Shown here in pieces: positions 34,180-46,067 of a stretch of 64,000 nt of DNA. This stretch comes from Bombyx mori (taxonomy: Eukaryota > Arthropoda > Insecta > Lepidoptera > Bombycidae), in assembly GCF_030269925.1 (NCBI RefSeq), contig NC_085107.1:8246001-8310000 (forward strand), read 5' to 3'. The notes beneath the pieces are model-generated. The model saw nothing but the letters and a program-made list of their open reading frames with translations, had not been told where the DNA came from and searched no databases. The translations under genes were made by a program, and so were the position numbers. Positions within the stretch are counted from its first letter, which is position 1. The number at the start of each line of letters is the position of its first letter.

Positions 34180-36440
34180 TATAATATAAAAAAAGACTAT
34201 CATAAATAATAGCAAAACCTTTAGATATGTAATGTAAGCTTCAAAGTCCTTCATTCACCACAATGACCCAAATTATCCAATCACAACAAATTCTAACACA
34301 TCACTTTCGGATTTTATAGTTTTAATGACAATGTTTTTGGTTACATCACACCTTCATTCACAAAATATTACTAAAATAAAAAGCTGTAAATGACATAATA
34401 TCGTTATCATTTTGCATTTTTAGCCTTTAATCGTTTTAATATTTAAATTTTAAATATAAGTTCACTTGTATTAAGTAGAATGCATACAGCGACCAAATAT
34501 GTTTGTTCGAAGTATAAATCAGTACAGTTTTACTCTTTTATTAGTTTAAGTAACAATCGTGCACTGAATTAAGTACTTTCCACTGACTTGCTTGCTATTA
34601 ATTTTAGACACTTTATGAAATTAAAAATTTTACACAATGGAGGCTACACATCGCTATCAGAATCTAAATACAACAAATAATAATTCTTACTTATAATTAA
34701 ATGGAAGATAATAAGTTGTTTGTTTCAATTTCATGTTTAAAAGCTAGTGTTATGTAACTAGTTTTCGTCTGAGGATTAGTGCGTGATTGTAAGCATAATT
34801 TGCGATTCCTAAATAAAGGCAAATTTAATATAATAATAGAATAAAATGACTGCCAGTGTTTTGTGTTATTATTAGACTTAAAACTTCCTAAATTTTAGCT
34901 TTTGCTATAAGCGATATTCAGTGCCATAAAACATGTTAAGCTCGATTATTTGAAAAAATACAGGCAGTGAAAACACTATCCATTTAATGTATAATCATAA
35001 CACGTACATAGTTTCATTGAAGTTCGTCAAGGCTTATAATTTCATAAATAACCGATAGCATAGTGCAGTTCACTCGTGAACGCACAAAAATAATAAAATA
35101 TATGCCTTTTGTCACATTATGATGACAGAAATTTAATATGTCTACTCAACTATTCAGTTACTAACAATCGGGTAATATTATTTTAAAGACTTACTATGGT
35201 AGATATAAGATTAGCGTAACGTGGCAACTTAAGAGTACTTTTACATATATTTGAGTGATTGAACTGACTGATAACTGATAATTATTGTGTTCTATGTTTT
35301 TTTCGATGTTTTTCGATAGTTTAATTTTTAAGTTATACTCTGTATTTTTTTTTTGTATTCTAGCATTTGACAATATACTTAATTATTTTAATTTTATTTT
35401 TGTTTAATTTTCTTTCCTTTTTTCCAACCAATCATTAGTAAATTCGCATTTTATTGCATGATGAAATAAAATATTTAAAGACATTAAAGCATTTTTTGGT
35501 AGGTAATGAATAATTAGTTCAGCAACCTATTGTTTCCTATTTTTACTATAGGTGAAAAGTTTGGGAATCATTCGTAAAATTAAGATCAACATCGATGGCT
35601 CATAGATTTTTTTGCAATTGTTGCCAGCTCATTGTTGCTTTTATTTGGAATGCTCATTAGTTACATAAACTCATCCTCTATATCTAAACGGTATTAAAAA
35701 AGTTGCAAAAAATCTGATCTGCCGTATTTATGACTACAGTTGAGGACGCAGCATTCGGAACTTAAACTCGAAATAAACTCGAAACTCAAAATAAAAACAT
35801 AAAAAAAATTATAGTTTTATTTAAAACCTATATTTATTTTACATTACCTTACATACCTACATTATTTTACCTATAAATGTGTACGTGTTTCTTCTAAAAT
35901 TAAATATTATCCAAACTAACATGTGTTAAGTAACACATCACGAATGTGTTCGTTGATAGAATAAGATGTGTCTATTATTGTGCGCTATACAGACGACGGC
36001 CCTGAAAATAATGAAGCCCAACTAGTATAGGCAACGAAGTCGTGGTATGGTAAAAACATGTTATTTTTTTAATAATTCCTCGTTTTATACGTGATGAAAA
36101 TAATGTCTACTATGCTAAGTAATATTTCCCCCTATGTTTGTCTATCGATTTATATTTGCTTAGTTAGCTTTAGTGTTATCGATGAAAATTTTTGGAGAAG
36201 TGATTTTTTCTATCAAATTTACAAGAAAAAATAAATTTTAAGGTCTCAGTGATTAAGGTCGATATTTTAACATAAGACGCCTAGTACGTATTTAATGTAT
36301 GTTGAAATCTTCAAAATATCAAATATAAGCGTCAGCAACAAAAAAATAAAACAAGCGTCCAAACTTTAATATATTATTGCTTTTTATACCTTCTCAATCT
36401 CACGTACGTAATGAAATTCAGCTAATGGGTCTGCGTTAAC
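34180..36440. other. Intergenic, nothing recognised
   Basis: AT-rich with no gene or repeat recognised. Confidence 0.5.
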
Positions 36441-36577
36441 AAAGGCATTACTTTTTTGTTTTTGCTGTGCACGTTAGCTAATTAATATCAAAATGACCGC
36501 AAGTACACCCGTACTTGCGGTCATTTTGATATTAATTAGCTACCAGAGTCCACAGCTATCAGAATGTCAATGCCTTT
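36441..36577. repeat. Near-perfect hairpin / foldback
   Basis: The inner arms 36475-36506 and 36511-36542 are exact reverse complements over 32 bases, with a 4-base loop (accc). The pairing goes on imperfectly outward: GCTGTG at 36464-36469 pairs with 36551-36556, and AAAGGCATT at 36441-36449 pairs with 36569-36577. No protein or known element was recognised. It could be a miniature foldback element or a small-RNA precursor. Confidence 0.9.
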
Positions 36578-36734
36578 AATTTTTACACATGATATTCCGG
36601 TCCTGAACATCTATCCAGTATCTTTGAAGAATGGCAGCGTAGGATTGCCTTCAAAGCGAAATACAAGAATCAAATAGGAAAGAAATATTTAAGATAGTGG
36701 ATCCACCCTTGACGACCACGACCAGGGAGCTGTT

Positions 36735-36999
36735 ATAATTATAATTTGCGTAATTACTGGTGGTAGGACCTGTTGTGAGTCCGCGCGGGTAGGTACCACC
36801 GCCCTGCCTATTTCTGCCGTGAAGCAGTAATGCGTTTCGGTTTGAAGGGTGGGGCAGCCGTTGTAACTATACTGAGACCTTACAACTTATATCTCAAGGT
36901 GGGTGGCGCATTTACGTTGTAGATGTCTATGGGCTCCAGTAACCACTTAACACCAGGTGGGCTGTGAGCTCGTCCACTCATGAAAGCAATAAAAAAAAA
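36735..36999 (+). mobile_element. Bm1-type SINE, 5'-truncated
   Basis: Body from aattactggtggtaggacct to the A-rich tail. Flanked by the direct repeat agctgt at 36728-36733 and 36999-37004. Confidence 0.9.
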
Positions 37000-37004
37000 G
37001 CTGT

Positions 37005-37989
37005 GATTGGAAAGAAGAAAGTAAATGAAGATACCTACCGCAAATGACTTGAAGTTGCAGCTAACGATAGACGAGGTTTGTGTAAGGAAGAAATCCTATG
37101 CAGAATAGCTGAATAGACCATCAAAGGTCTTTACAAAAATCTAGGTCACCTTGTTGTTAATGTGAGCAGAGTTTGTTGTTGTGAATTTAAAGAGTTTTAT
37201 TGTTTAACGTTAGGTAATTTCCTCGTACATTACGATCTTTGTGTCGGCTGCTCGCGAGGACTCAGTGAATACAAGTTCTTGATTGTTATTGCCCATAACT
37301 TGTTTAAATTGTAGTCTGGTACAGAGATAAAGACAATTAAAAGAGAACTCGCATGAATGCTGGCAATCGTATTCTATTTTGGTTCTATAAATTTTATATT
37401 TTTTAAATACATAAATCAAATCAATTCAGTATTTTATTCGGCGTTCTCGAGTCGTATAAATAATTAACTACTACTTTTACGATTTAATCTCGCGTTTTTC
37501 ATTGTCATTGAATTATTTCAACAGTTTCCAAGGACATGAAGTCGTCTGTGAAAACTGCATCCTTTTCTTACGGCAAGATATTGGTATTTTGATGTTTTAT
37601 AACGTAAACATAAAATACGTGTTATTTAAAAAGTATTTATACAATTTCTAGGAATTAACGTTTGTTATAAACAAAAATAAAGTTCACTGCATTTTAACGC
37701 AACTTTTTATAGGTATATGTATACATGTAAAATGATTTTAGATTATAAATGAGTGAATAAGCTCAATATCATCAAATAAATGACGCAACCCACCATGAGA
37801 CATGTGATTCAAGTCACAATTTCATAACGACTGTTCCACTCATCCAGACGTTTGGGTTTAGAATATGCTCTACCACCACTAAAAATAGTACTGGCGATCA
37901 AACCCATTGCAACGAGTAGATATCACCTTCTGGCCTATCTCTGCAATTCCGCCACATGTTTAGGACAAAGGACAATATATTTATATGTA
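37005..37989. other. Intergenic, nothing certain
   Basis: About 37010-37170 together with 36600-36730 form one older sequence interrupted by the SINE. It is less AT-rich than its surroundings and carries short open stretches broken by stops, so it may be a decayed repeat or pseudogene of unknown type. Confidence 0.4.
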
Positions 37990-38850
37990 CTAGTAGACAA
38001 ACAATATTAAAGACAAACGATACCTACTAATCTATTCTCAATTTGACTTCAGAAATTAAACAATAAACAAAAGAGTATATATGCGTGTGTGTGTCAAATA
38101 CATGGTAGTGTGAGTAATGTTTTTTTATTGATTTATTGTATTTTTTAAAATTGTAAAAAAATATTAGCATTGTGCATTCCTTGTCTATATTTATTTATTT
38201 ATTTAAGGATTACCGACAGGGTTTACAGTAAGACATAAAATAACATTGACATGTATAGAGCAATTGATAACTGCAACTCTAATTAGAGGCAATCACAGCA
38301 TGCATTACATTAATATATCAATAGAGATTTAACAATACTATTAATAATAATAAAAAATTAAAAACAAAAGATAGACAACAAGGACAGTAATACCCGAGTA
38401 CTCAGACCAAGGTTGAGGCTGAGGTTCAACAACAACTTTTTATAATTTTGTTCCTGAATATTGGAAGGGAATCGCCAAATATGTCAAGGTTTTCAGCTTT
38501 TCTGACTAGATTATTATAAAGGTTAGTTAGAAGAGGAGTAGGTGAGTGCTTGCCTAGATTGGTTCTGTTAAAGCGGGTGCTGAAAAGAGCAACGGGGCGA
38601 CGAGGTAACCTGGATGGCACTTTCAAAGAGAATTTATTGAGGATGGATTGGGAGTCGACAGCATTGCTCATAACTTGATGTAAAAAACGTAAGCCTAACA
38701 TACCGCGGCGATCACTCAATGTTTGCATTTTAAAATATTTAGCCCTATCAACATAAGATTTCAACATATTTATTCTCTATAAGTGTGGGAAATTTCGTAA
38801 TTTTCGTAAAAAGGGGTACAAAATTTTTACTTCAGGCATTATTAAATAGA
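37990..38850 (-). mobile_element. Non-autonomous Helitron, family A, copy 5, split by a LINE
   Basis: CTAG at 37990-37993 and TC start at 38849-38850 on the - strand. The hairpin end is deleted. Internal sequence (caaatacatggtagtgtg, tctataagtgtgggaaattt) matches the other copies. The LINE fragment at 38195-38765 interrupts it. Confidence 0.7.
38195..38765 (-). mobile_element. 5'-truncated non-LTR retrotransposon nested in Helitron
   Basis: An open - strand frame of 113 codons (38426-38767) reads KYFKMQTLSDRRGMLGLRFL, then VPSRLPRRPVALF and FNRTNLGKHSPTP, the usual C-terminus of a reverse transcriptase ORF. The 3' end is a TAAA-repeat tail at 38195-38206, not poly-A. The 8-base repeat atatttat at 38187-38194 and 38766-38773 is the likely target duplication. 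Confidence 0.75.
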
Positions 38851-39710
38851 TTTCCATTGAGATTTCGACTTTAAGTATAAGGGTATCACTGTATTTATGT
38901 CGCAATGTCTAAAAGCTTCGGTAACCACTTAAAATGAGCCGTGAGCTCGCCTGCCAATTTATTACAGTAAAATGATTTCATTAGAACGTAGTCTAGATAG
39001 TATACACATGAATATCGAATGTTTGGTTCATAGATAAAATGATACAAAGGGATACCCCAATCTATGAACAGAACGAATAATAGCTTCGACGTGTGGACGG
39101 ATACGAAAGTGGTATGTACCTTTACGCATTGTGATGTACCTTACCACAAGTGCCTTATTAAAAATATGTACTAAATAATTTAGTAATACTAGGTATAATA
39201 TTATATAGGATAATAGGTTATCTATTAATGCATCTCATTCAAATCCGATACGAGTACTCTATTGTCACCTAAATAGTCACTGTTATCAGAATGGTTAGCG
39301 ACCTTACTTTTAATAATAATTAATTATAACAAATATTAATTAGTGAAGTCCTATATTACAAGTTATATATACTTGCAACTTTTGGGTCAACGACACTATG
39401 GTTCTCTCTTTGTTTTGTATCAGAGGCCACTAGTGGAGCAGAGTTCAACTCTATTACTTGAAAAAACTCCGTTCATCCGACATGTGATTCAAGATATTAC
39501 AATGAACTTTTGTAAGAACTGTCGTCGTTGATGTTTTCGCAATCCTATAATAAGTCCTTTTTCAAGCTAGGTTTGAAAACAGTTTTTAGAAGCAAGCAGG
39601 AATTTGGTGGTACCTGTCGTAAAAGACTACAAGCAACCGTGACCACGTAAGACCGGAACTCAACAGGAGAAAAGTGTGTTTTGAAAAGAAAAAAAAACCA
39701 TAACAGCGTT
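38851..39710. other. Intergenic, SINE scrap
   Basis: A worn SINE end at about 38885-38965 (cggtaaccacttaaaatgag) and otherwise AT-rich sequence without a gene. Confidence 0.45.
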
Positions 39711-40155
39711 TGAAGTCGTCATGGCCTAAAGGATAAGACGTCCGTTGCATACGTATACAGCGATGCATCTGATCTGTGTTCGAATCCCGCCGGCAGATAC
39801 AAATTTTTCTATTAAAATACGTACTTAACAAATGTTTACGATTGACTTCCACGGTGAAAGGATAACATCGTGTAATAAAAGTCAAGCCCGCAAAATTATA
39901 ATTTGCGTAATTACTGGTGGTAGGATGTCTTGCGAGTCCGCATGGGTAGGTACCACCGCTCCGCCTATTTCTGCCGTGAAGCAGTAATGCGTTTCGGTTT
40001 GAAGGGTGGGGCAGCCGTTGTAACTATACTGAAACCTTAGAACTTATATCTCAAGGCGACTGGCGCATTTACGTTGTAGACGTCTATGGGTTTCAGTAAC
40101 CACTTAACACCAGGTGGGCTGTGAGCTCGTACACTAATCTAAGCAATAAAAAAAA
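39711..40155 (+). mobile_element. Full-length Bm1-type SINE with tRNA-like head
   Basis: A box catggcctaaaggataagac, B box gttcgaatcc, full body, tail aagcaataaaaaaaa. Flanks ccataacagcgtttgaa and cataaatgcgttgaa look like a diverged target duplication. Confidence 0.92.
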
Positions 40156-40589
40156 CATAAATGCGTTGAATTTCACAATAAGTATTTGTCTCACAAAATA
40201 ATGCATGCGGGTTCCACGCGTGTAAAACACGACTAAAGACTTCTTTAAGTCTGTTACACATACAAAGGGACCTTCATCACGATCTGACATTTATACAAAG
40301 CGATGGCCGCCTACCTCGCAATTACCTCTAATACACGGACAAACTGACCACGACTCGTGACCGTTTAATAAATGACTACAGCAATATAATAACACATTTA
40401 CGCGACGCACTGCTTGCTATTTACCAGTATAATTATGTCGGTCTTGTTAACAAATTAGGGAGTTTATCAGAGCTGCGCTATTAGGTACGCGCCCAGTACG
40501 CTTTTGATTCGCTTCATTTGACCTTTTTGTCACAATGGCAAACCGACCGCAGTTAGACGGTAATATAAAATTGCACATTTCGAACAATT

Positions 40590-40834
40590 TTATTTATTTA
40601 TAGCTTAGATGTGTGGACGACCTCACAGCCCACCTGTGTTAAGTAATTACTGGAGCCCATAGACCTCTACAGCGTAAATGGACCACCCATCTTCAGATAT
40701 GAGGTCTAAGGTCTCAGTATCGTTACAACGGTTGCCCCACCCTTCAAACCGAAACGCACGCTGCTTCACGGCAGAAATAGGCAGGGCGGTGGTACCTACC
40801 CGTGCAGACTCACAAGAGGTCCTACTACCAGTAA
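40590..40834 (-). mobile_element. Bm1-type SINE, 3' part, reverse
   Basis: From tatttatagcttagatgtgt through gaaacgcacgctgcttcacg to cctactaccagtaaa. Confidence 0.88.
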
Positions 40835-41618
40835 AGTTCTTAAATCGAATTAATATAATTAATTTGAAATTTAAAATTGATTAATTTTAAAATGGAACAT
40901 TTAAAAAACCTAATATACTAATTGTTGTAAGAAAATAATTTATCAAAACCAAAAAATTAAATATTCAACTAATTACTAGAACATCGTGGAAATCATGCAC
41001 ATCCGACCTTAAACCTCTAATATCAAGACTTGTTGTATACAAGAGTAGATGACATAATTGACTCTAATTATTGTTATTATTTTTAGTTTTTCATCTGCAA
41101 TTCATTTCAAAGACCCGATAAAATATACATACCGATATTCTGATGCACACGATATTAAATGAGGATAGCTTTGTAATGCGAGCTTGGCTCTTTTTGTTTT
41201 AACATTGCATATCTGCGTATGTTTAGGTAAATGTTTGATCATCAACCCCCATACAAACCTTACCAACCGAAACCTTACAACAAAACTACTTAGCGAAACG
41301 AGTTTATCTGTGAGTCAAAACACAAGTATTGACCCCTAATGCAGTAATACAGAAATGGAATTTAATATCGTTTAAAATGACGCAAACAAAATACTTGGAT
41401 ATATATATATACTTATTATATTCATTTATTGTGAAATTAATCGTAAGAGGTGGACTGTGAATGTGTGCGTCAGCTCAGTGTATGCACAATGATACCAACT
41501 TTGGAAAATATAATTGATTTTAAAGATTCACGTAGAGTTTAGAAAATTTTAAATCTTGAATGAATAATAAAAGAAATGATATTAGAGTTAAAAAAGTTCG
41601 CAATTTAGAAATATCTTT
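40835..41618. other. Intergenic, nothing recognised
   Basis: AT-rich, with a short TA repeat at about 41398-41411. Confidence 0.5.
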
Positions 41619-41857
41619 TTACTGGTGGTAGGACCTCTTGTGAGTCCGCGCGGGTAGCTACCACCATCCTGCCTATTTCTGCCGTGAAGCAGTAATGCGT
41701 TTCGGTTTGAAGGGTAGGGCAGCCGTTGTAACTATACTTGAACCTATATCTCAAGGTGGGTGGCGCATTTACGTTGTAGATGTCTATGGGCTCCAGTAAC
41801 CACTTAACACCAGGTGGGCTGTGAGCTGGTCCACCCATATAAGATATAAAAAAAAAA
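41619..41857 (+). mobile_element. Bm1-type SINE, 3' part
   Basis: Starts actggtggtaggacctcttg, with a short deletion near ctatacttgaacctatatct, and ends in a poly-A run after aagatataa. Confidence 0.9.
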
Positions 41858-42213
41858 TTTTTACTTTTTAAAGTATAGTAGAACTTGCGATCCACCAGCT
41901 ATTGAACATTTACTATAGGTGATACAGCGAGAGTGCGGTGTCAATTTGGAGATATTAGGCCTGTCTCAGTTGGAGGCGTTGTATTGGAGATATAGCTCTT
42001 CCGCCCTTACAAAGATACAAGTTACAAAGTACGGTAATCTCGAAGCATAATAATACACGACGATTGTATCCAATGGCAGAAAATCATAATACGCTCTACC
42101 AGTGCAGGTCTTCAAGATAGGAATTTGACGTAGAAGAAATCAGTTGAGAAATTACTGCGATGATAATGTAGCGTAAGCGAAATAGCTTAAAGGACAAAGG
42201 TTTTTTATTTGTA

Positions 42214-42466
42214 TTTTTTATTGCATAGTTTTGTTGAACGAGCTCACAGCTGGGCGACTTTATAAGGTCATCGGAGTTCATCCGCAATAGAATATCAACG
42301 CCCCACTCACCTCAAACATAAGGTCGAAATTTTAATATAATTGTTTAACCGCTCTCGCACCCATCAAACCAGATGTATCATTACTTCACGGCATAAAGGT
42401 GGCAATGTGAAGAAAGTATAATAATAACTACACATGCAGACTTACAATATGCTCTACCTCTATGAC
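42214..42466 (-). mobile_element. Diverged Bm1-like SINE, reverse
   Basis: Poly-T, ttgcatagttttgttgaacg, agctcacagc, then weakly matching body (accagatgtatcattacttc, cacggcataaag) to gctctacctctatgac. Much older than the other copies. Confidence 0.6.
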
Positions 42467-43029
42467 TATTTTTTATAAAAGAACTTACAAAAATCTTGTA
42501 AAATTCGATTTCGATAAAGGCAACACCACCACTTAAAACCGGACGGTCCGCTACGCGCTCATTGCCTAAGCGAGTTCGCGAGCGGGTACCACACATGATC
42601 CACGCACTGTTCGTCATAATGTATTAAGAGCAGTACCGTTAAACTAATGTGAACACAAACAGAGGGCAGGTGAAATATTGTGAATTGGTTAGTCGGTGAG
42701 TAGAGAAGTCTTTTCATTATTACATAATACATACATAAATAGATAACATATATTTTTTTTAGCTTTTGATTAATTTATATAATCAGAATCATCTTTAGGT
42801 TATTATTATGTTATATGTTTTATAAAAGAAGTTGCCTGATGTACAATCGCAAACCATCATCAAATTTGCGGGTGTCACCAACCAACTAACTCGTTGCTCG
42901 CAAATGCAGAGTGTAAATGTATAGACGTATTCTGAAGATGAGTCGTTTCCTATTATTCAGGGGACCAGATTATTCAATAATTACAAAGGTTGCTTATCAA
43001 GTATTCTTGACTGAATATCAAAGTGATAC
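42467..43029. other. Intergenic, nothing recognised
   Basis: No exon or repeat recognised. Confidence 0.5.
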
Positions 43030-43135
43030 AAATGAGTATTTCTGGACGCGGGCAACTCAGCGTAGGTCGTTGTGACGAGTCTTAGGAGAGACCTGTCCAG
43101 CAGTGAACATCGCTCTGCAGACGATGATTCATATA
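43030..43135 (+). mobile_element. RTE-like LINE tail, diverged
   Basis: Carries gagacctgtccagcagtgaa and ctgcagacgatgattcat, a worn version of the lepidopteran RTE-type 3' end (cctatgtccagcagtggac, tgatgatgatga). Confidence 0.5.
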
Positions 43136-43679
43136 ACTGTAATTTTTAAATCGGTTATAATTTCTTTTGAACATTTGTTACCCAATAATTTAAATTATCC
43201 CTTACATAAAATTGCTTTCAAAATCAATAATATCGATTTTCCAAAATACGCCAATTCATTGACGACAAATATGACGACAGAAAAAAGAAACTTATTAGAT
43301 TAGATTTTTTAAAAATCTTATCACTCAACGGATATAGATCTACACAATAATCATCGTAGGTACTGTAAAATTTCGAAAATCAAATCATTGTCGTGAATGG
43401 TGAAAATAAATTTTAAATCATAATTAAATTTTACTGTTCTAAGTAATTATTTCATAAATAGTTTCCATCAATTGTTATTCCTCAATCTACTTCAGTCGCC
43501 CTCCCTATCACCCATCCATAAGGACAACAACCTCACCAAGTACATTTTCTTATATTGTCTGATATAGAGGACATTTAAAGTATCAAAGGTAAAGTATCTA
43601 AAGTAAGGCTTTTATGTCGCTATTTCTACGAGCCTGGTGAGACGTTAGGTCTTCTGTTAATATTATTATAATAAAAAAG

Positions 43680-44065
43680 AATCAAAACTTCTGGCGGTAT
43701 GGAGTCAGTCTAGAATAACACCACTCCATCTCTTCCCATGGGTGTCGTAAAAGACAGCAAACAGGTTCATACGAGAATGAGCAACAGCGTTCTCTAAGTA
43801 TAATATTAGATACTAATATTATTAGCGTACCGCGGTCTGCCATGACCTGATACTGTAAGGCACGCAACTGCCTATTTCTGTCGCGATGTTCCAATTTAAA
43901 GGGGTTACTGGGGAAGGGAGGACCTACTACTACATAATTGAAACATTGGTCTCATGTCTCAAGGCAGGTAGCGTTATTCACATTGTGAATTTATAACCTC
44001 AATAATTCATACCAGATGAGTCGTGATTTCGTTCACCTATCTGAAGAATAAATAAATAAATAAAA
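43680..44065 (+). mobile_element. Diverged SINE-like element with TAAA tail
   Basis: Contains catgggtgtcgtaaaagaca, ggcacgcaactgcctatttc and tcatgtctcaaggcaggtag, a distant match to the Bm1 body, and ends in aataaataaataaataaaat. Probably a separate, older SINE family. Confidence 0.5.
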
Positions 44066-44189
44066 TAAGACTAGTTGATTCATTTTATTTAAATTCATTT
44101 TTCTTTTGCCTTCGTACCTACATCCAGTAGAAATTACGACTTTATGTTTGTAGTATTAAGAAGTTTAATTTTGTTTATTGTATTTACAG

Positions 44190-44560
44190 AAGCTAACCCT
44201 GGCACCCAAAACCAAGCAAGTCGGTCCCACTGGAAAGAGTGGGACCGGGCTGGGGAAAAATTCTGGAGGAAAATCGAGTATTCTGGACACGAGCGGCAAA
44301 TCCTCAGGAGCCGGATATTCAAGAAAGAGCTCTACGTTGAGTTCCAAGCCACAAAGCAGTAACACCAGCTCGTACACAAAACCTAGTCTACCATCCACTT
44401 CGTTTGGAAAGAGCTACGTTCCAGCTTCGTTCAACAAGCCGAAGACCAAGCCCTCAACCTCCTTTAGTGTACTATGGATTCCAACAAAAAAACGCAACAA
44501 GAAAAAAGATATCGTTTGGAATTCACACTCTTACGAAAGAACTCCAACAATGTATAATTT
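44190..44560 (+). CDS. Candidate coding exon, Ser/Lys/Gly-rich protein
   Basis: Acceptor ttgtatttacag and a strong donor TTT|GTAAGT bound an open frame of 123 codons plus two bases. It reads KLTLAPKTKQVGPTGKSGTG, then Ser/Lys/Gly/Thr-rich sequence without stops and a basic segment KKRNKKKDIVW. The start in phase 0 and the open frame over low-complexity sequence suggest real coding. I do not recognise the family. It may join the exon at 47150-47288, and perhaps the one at 32089. Confidence 0.5.
44215..44255 (+). repeat. Small hairpin within candidate exon
   Basis: ggtcccact and agtgggacc are exact reverse complements separated by six bases. This falls inside the reading frame (VGPTGKSGTGL), so it may be chance from the codons used. 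Confidence 0.5.
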
Positions 44561-45064
44561 GTAAGTATAATTTACAATACAGCTGTTACGTTATTTAGAT
44601 TCGGTTAGTCAAAACTTCAAAAGAGAAAATTTACACCGAACCTTATTAAGTGAAATGGCGCTGTTTCTTCTCATAATATTAGTTTCTCTGTAAATTGTAT
44701 ACATTTCGTTTAAGAAATAATTAAAAGAGTGTATCTTTTAACTAAGTGTATCTGTAATTTACGAGCATTTCGATTTGATTTGTTTGTAAGCTCGTTCCAG
44801 AGCCATTTCTACCTCGCTCATACTTATTTATCTTCCACAAAGTAAGATTAGTATACAAAGCGCGACTATATTTTTATTCTTCTAAATAAAATAGCCGCTT
44901 ATTAAATAAATCAAGTATCAACTTCTTTATTTTCAATGAAAAGCAAAAATATACTGACATTTTGTAGTAATTATCGTGCGAACTCGCCACGAACGTTGGT
45001 AAAACGATATTCAACCAAAAAAATGATTAAAATAAGAAAAAAATGATTAAAACTCGCTTCAACA
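44561..45064. other. Putative intron or intergenic, nothing recognised
   Basis: Starts with the donor gtaagt. AT-rich, no repeat until the MITE at 45065. Confidence 0.45.
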
Positions 45065-45316
45065 CAAGGGCGGATCCAGCTTTGGCGCCAGGAGGGGGTC
45101 ACATAGTCAAATTTAGATGCGTTCGTTCCCAAACGTTTGCTATTATACAAAGTTATTATATTATATTAAATTAATTAAATATTGAAGGTATGTAGTTACA
45201 TAAAAACTGTATGGTGACAAAATATATAAATAAAATCATTATATTCAATTAGTGGTCCACCTAAGTCCTGGACCCAGCGCAGGGGGAGGGTCATGGGAGT
45301 CATGGATCCGCCATTG
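45065..45316. mobile_element. hAT-type MITE, copy 2, with 8-bp TSD
   Basis: Terminal inverted repeats CAAGGGCGGATCC and CAATGGCGGATCC (complement). The direct repeat cttcaaca at 45057-45064 and 45317-45324 is the 8-bp target duplication expected of hAT transposons. There is no coding capacity. Confidence 0.88.
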
Positions 45317-45704
45317 CTTCAACAGCAAGCTGAATAAATTATTAAGATCCTGCCGTACATTAGGAAACAATGATACAATTATTGTAATTTCCACGATCCT
45401 TGATACGTGTGCAAATTTTCAAGTAAATCTGCCTTCTTGCATTAGGTGAAAATTACATTCAAATGTTGCATAGTTAAACAGATATCAGGTGCAGATAGGT
45501 AAAACTAATGTTAGCAAATTCTCTCAGCCCGTGAGCTCACCTACCCGCTCGTACGAGCTGGAATAGCCTCTTAGGCTACAAGCGATTAGGTAAGGCACAA
45601 AAAAGCCTATTTTAATAAAAGTCAGTTAGAACATTGTTTTTTTTTCTCTATTTCATTTGTTTTTATTTATTGCTATGCATTCTTTCAAACAGCAAAATCT
45701 TTTA

Positions 45705-45960
45705 TCTATACTAATATATAAATCTACAGTGGTTTTTACGGATGCTCCGTTATAACCACTGAACCATGCATCCGATTGATTTGAAACTTGGTATCCATGT
45801 AGAAAATACATGTACTTAATGGACAAGCTAATATTTATATGAGTGTTGGACTTCCTAGTCAACTATAAAATTTTAATTTACATTTAGATTTTTGTCTTGA
45901 CTATTTTGTTTGTGTGGTATTCAGTGTGTGTTACTGGCAATAAACTGACAATCTAAACTG
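45705..45960 (+). mobile_element. Helitron 5' end, third family
   Basis: TC after A at 45704, then tctatactaatatataaatc and ggatgctccgttataaccac, which I know as the 5' region of lepidopteran Helitrons. The 3' end was not found, so the right border is approximate. Confidence 0.55.
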
Positions 45961-46067
45961 TTTGGACTGCTACCATAATTTTAAACTGACAGACAACTCG
46001 GCAGATAAACAAATCAGTCAGTATACAAGAGCTTCAGGAGAGATGTGGATAGAACAATGTGGCCAGA

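Noticed and set aside
38426..38767. 113-codon - strand frame as a host gene
   Set aside because: It resembles the C-terminus of a non-LTR reverse transcriptase and lies between an 8-bp duplication and a TAAA tail.
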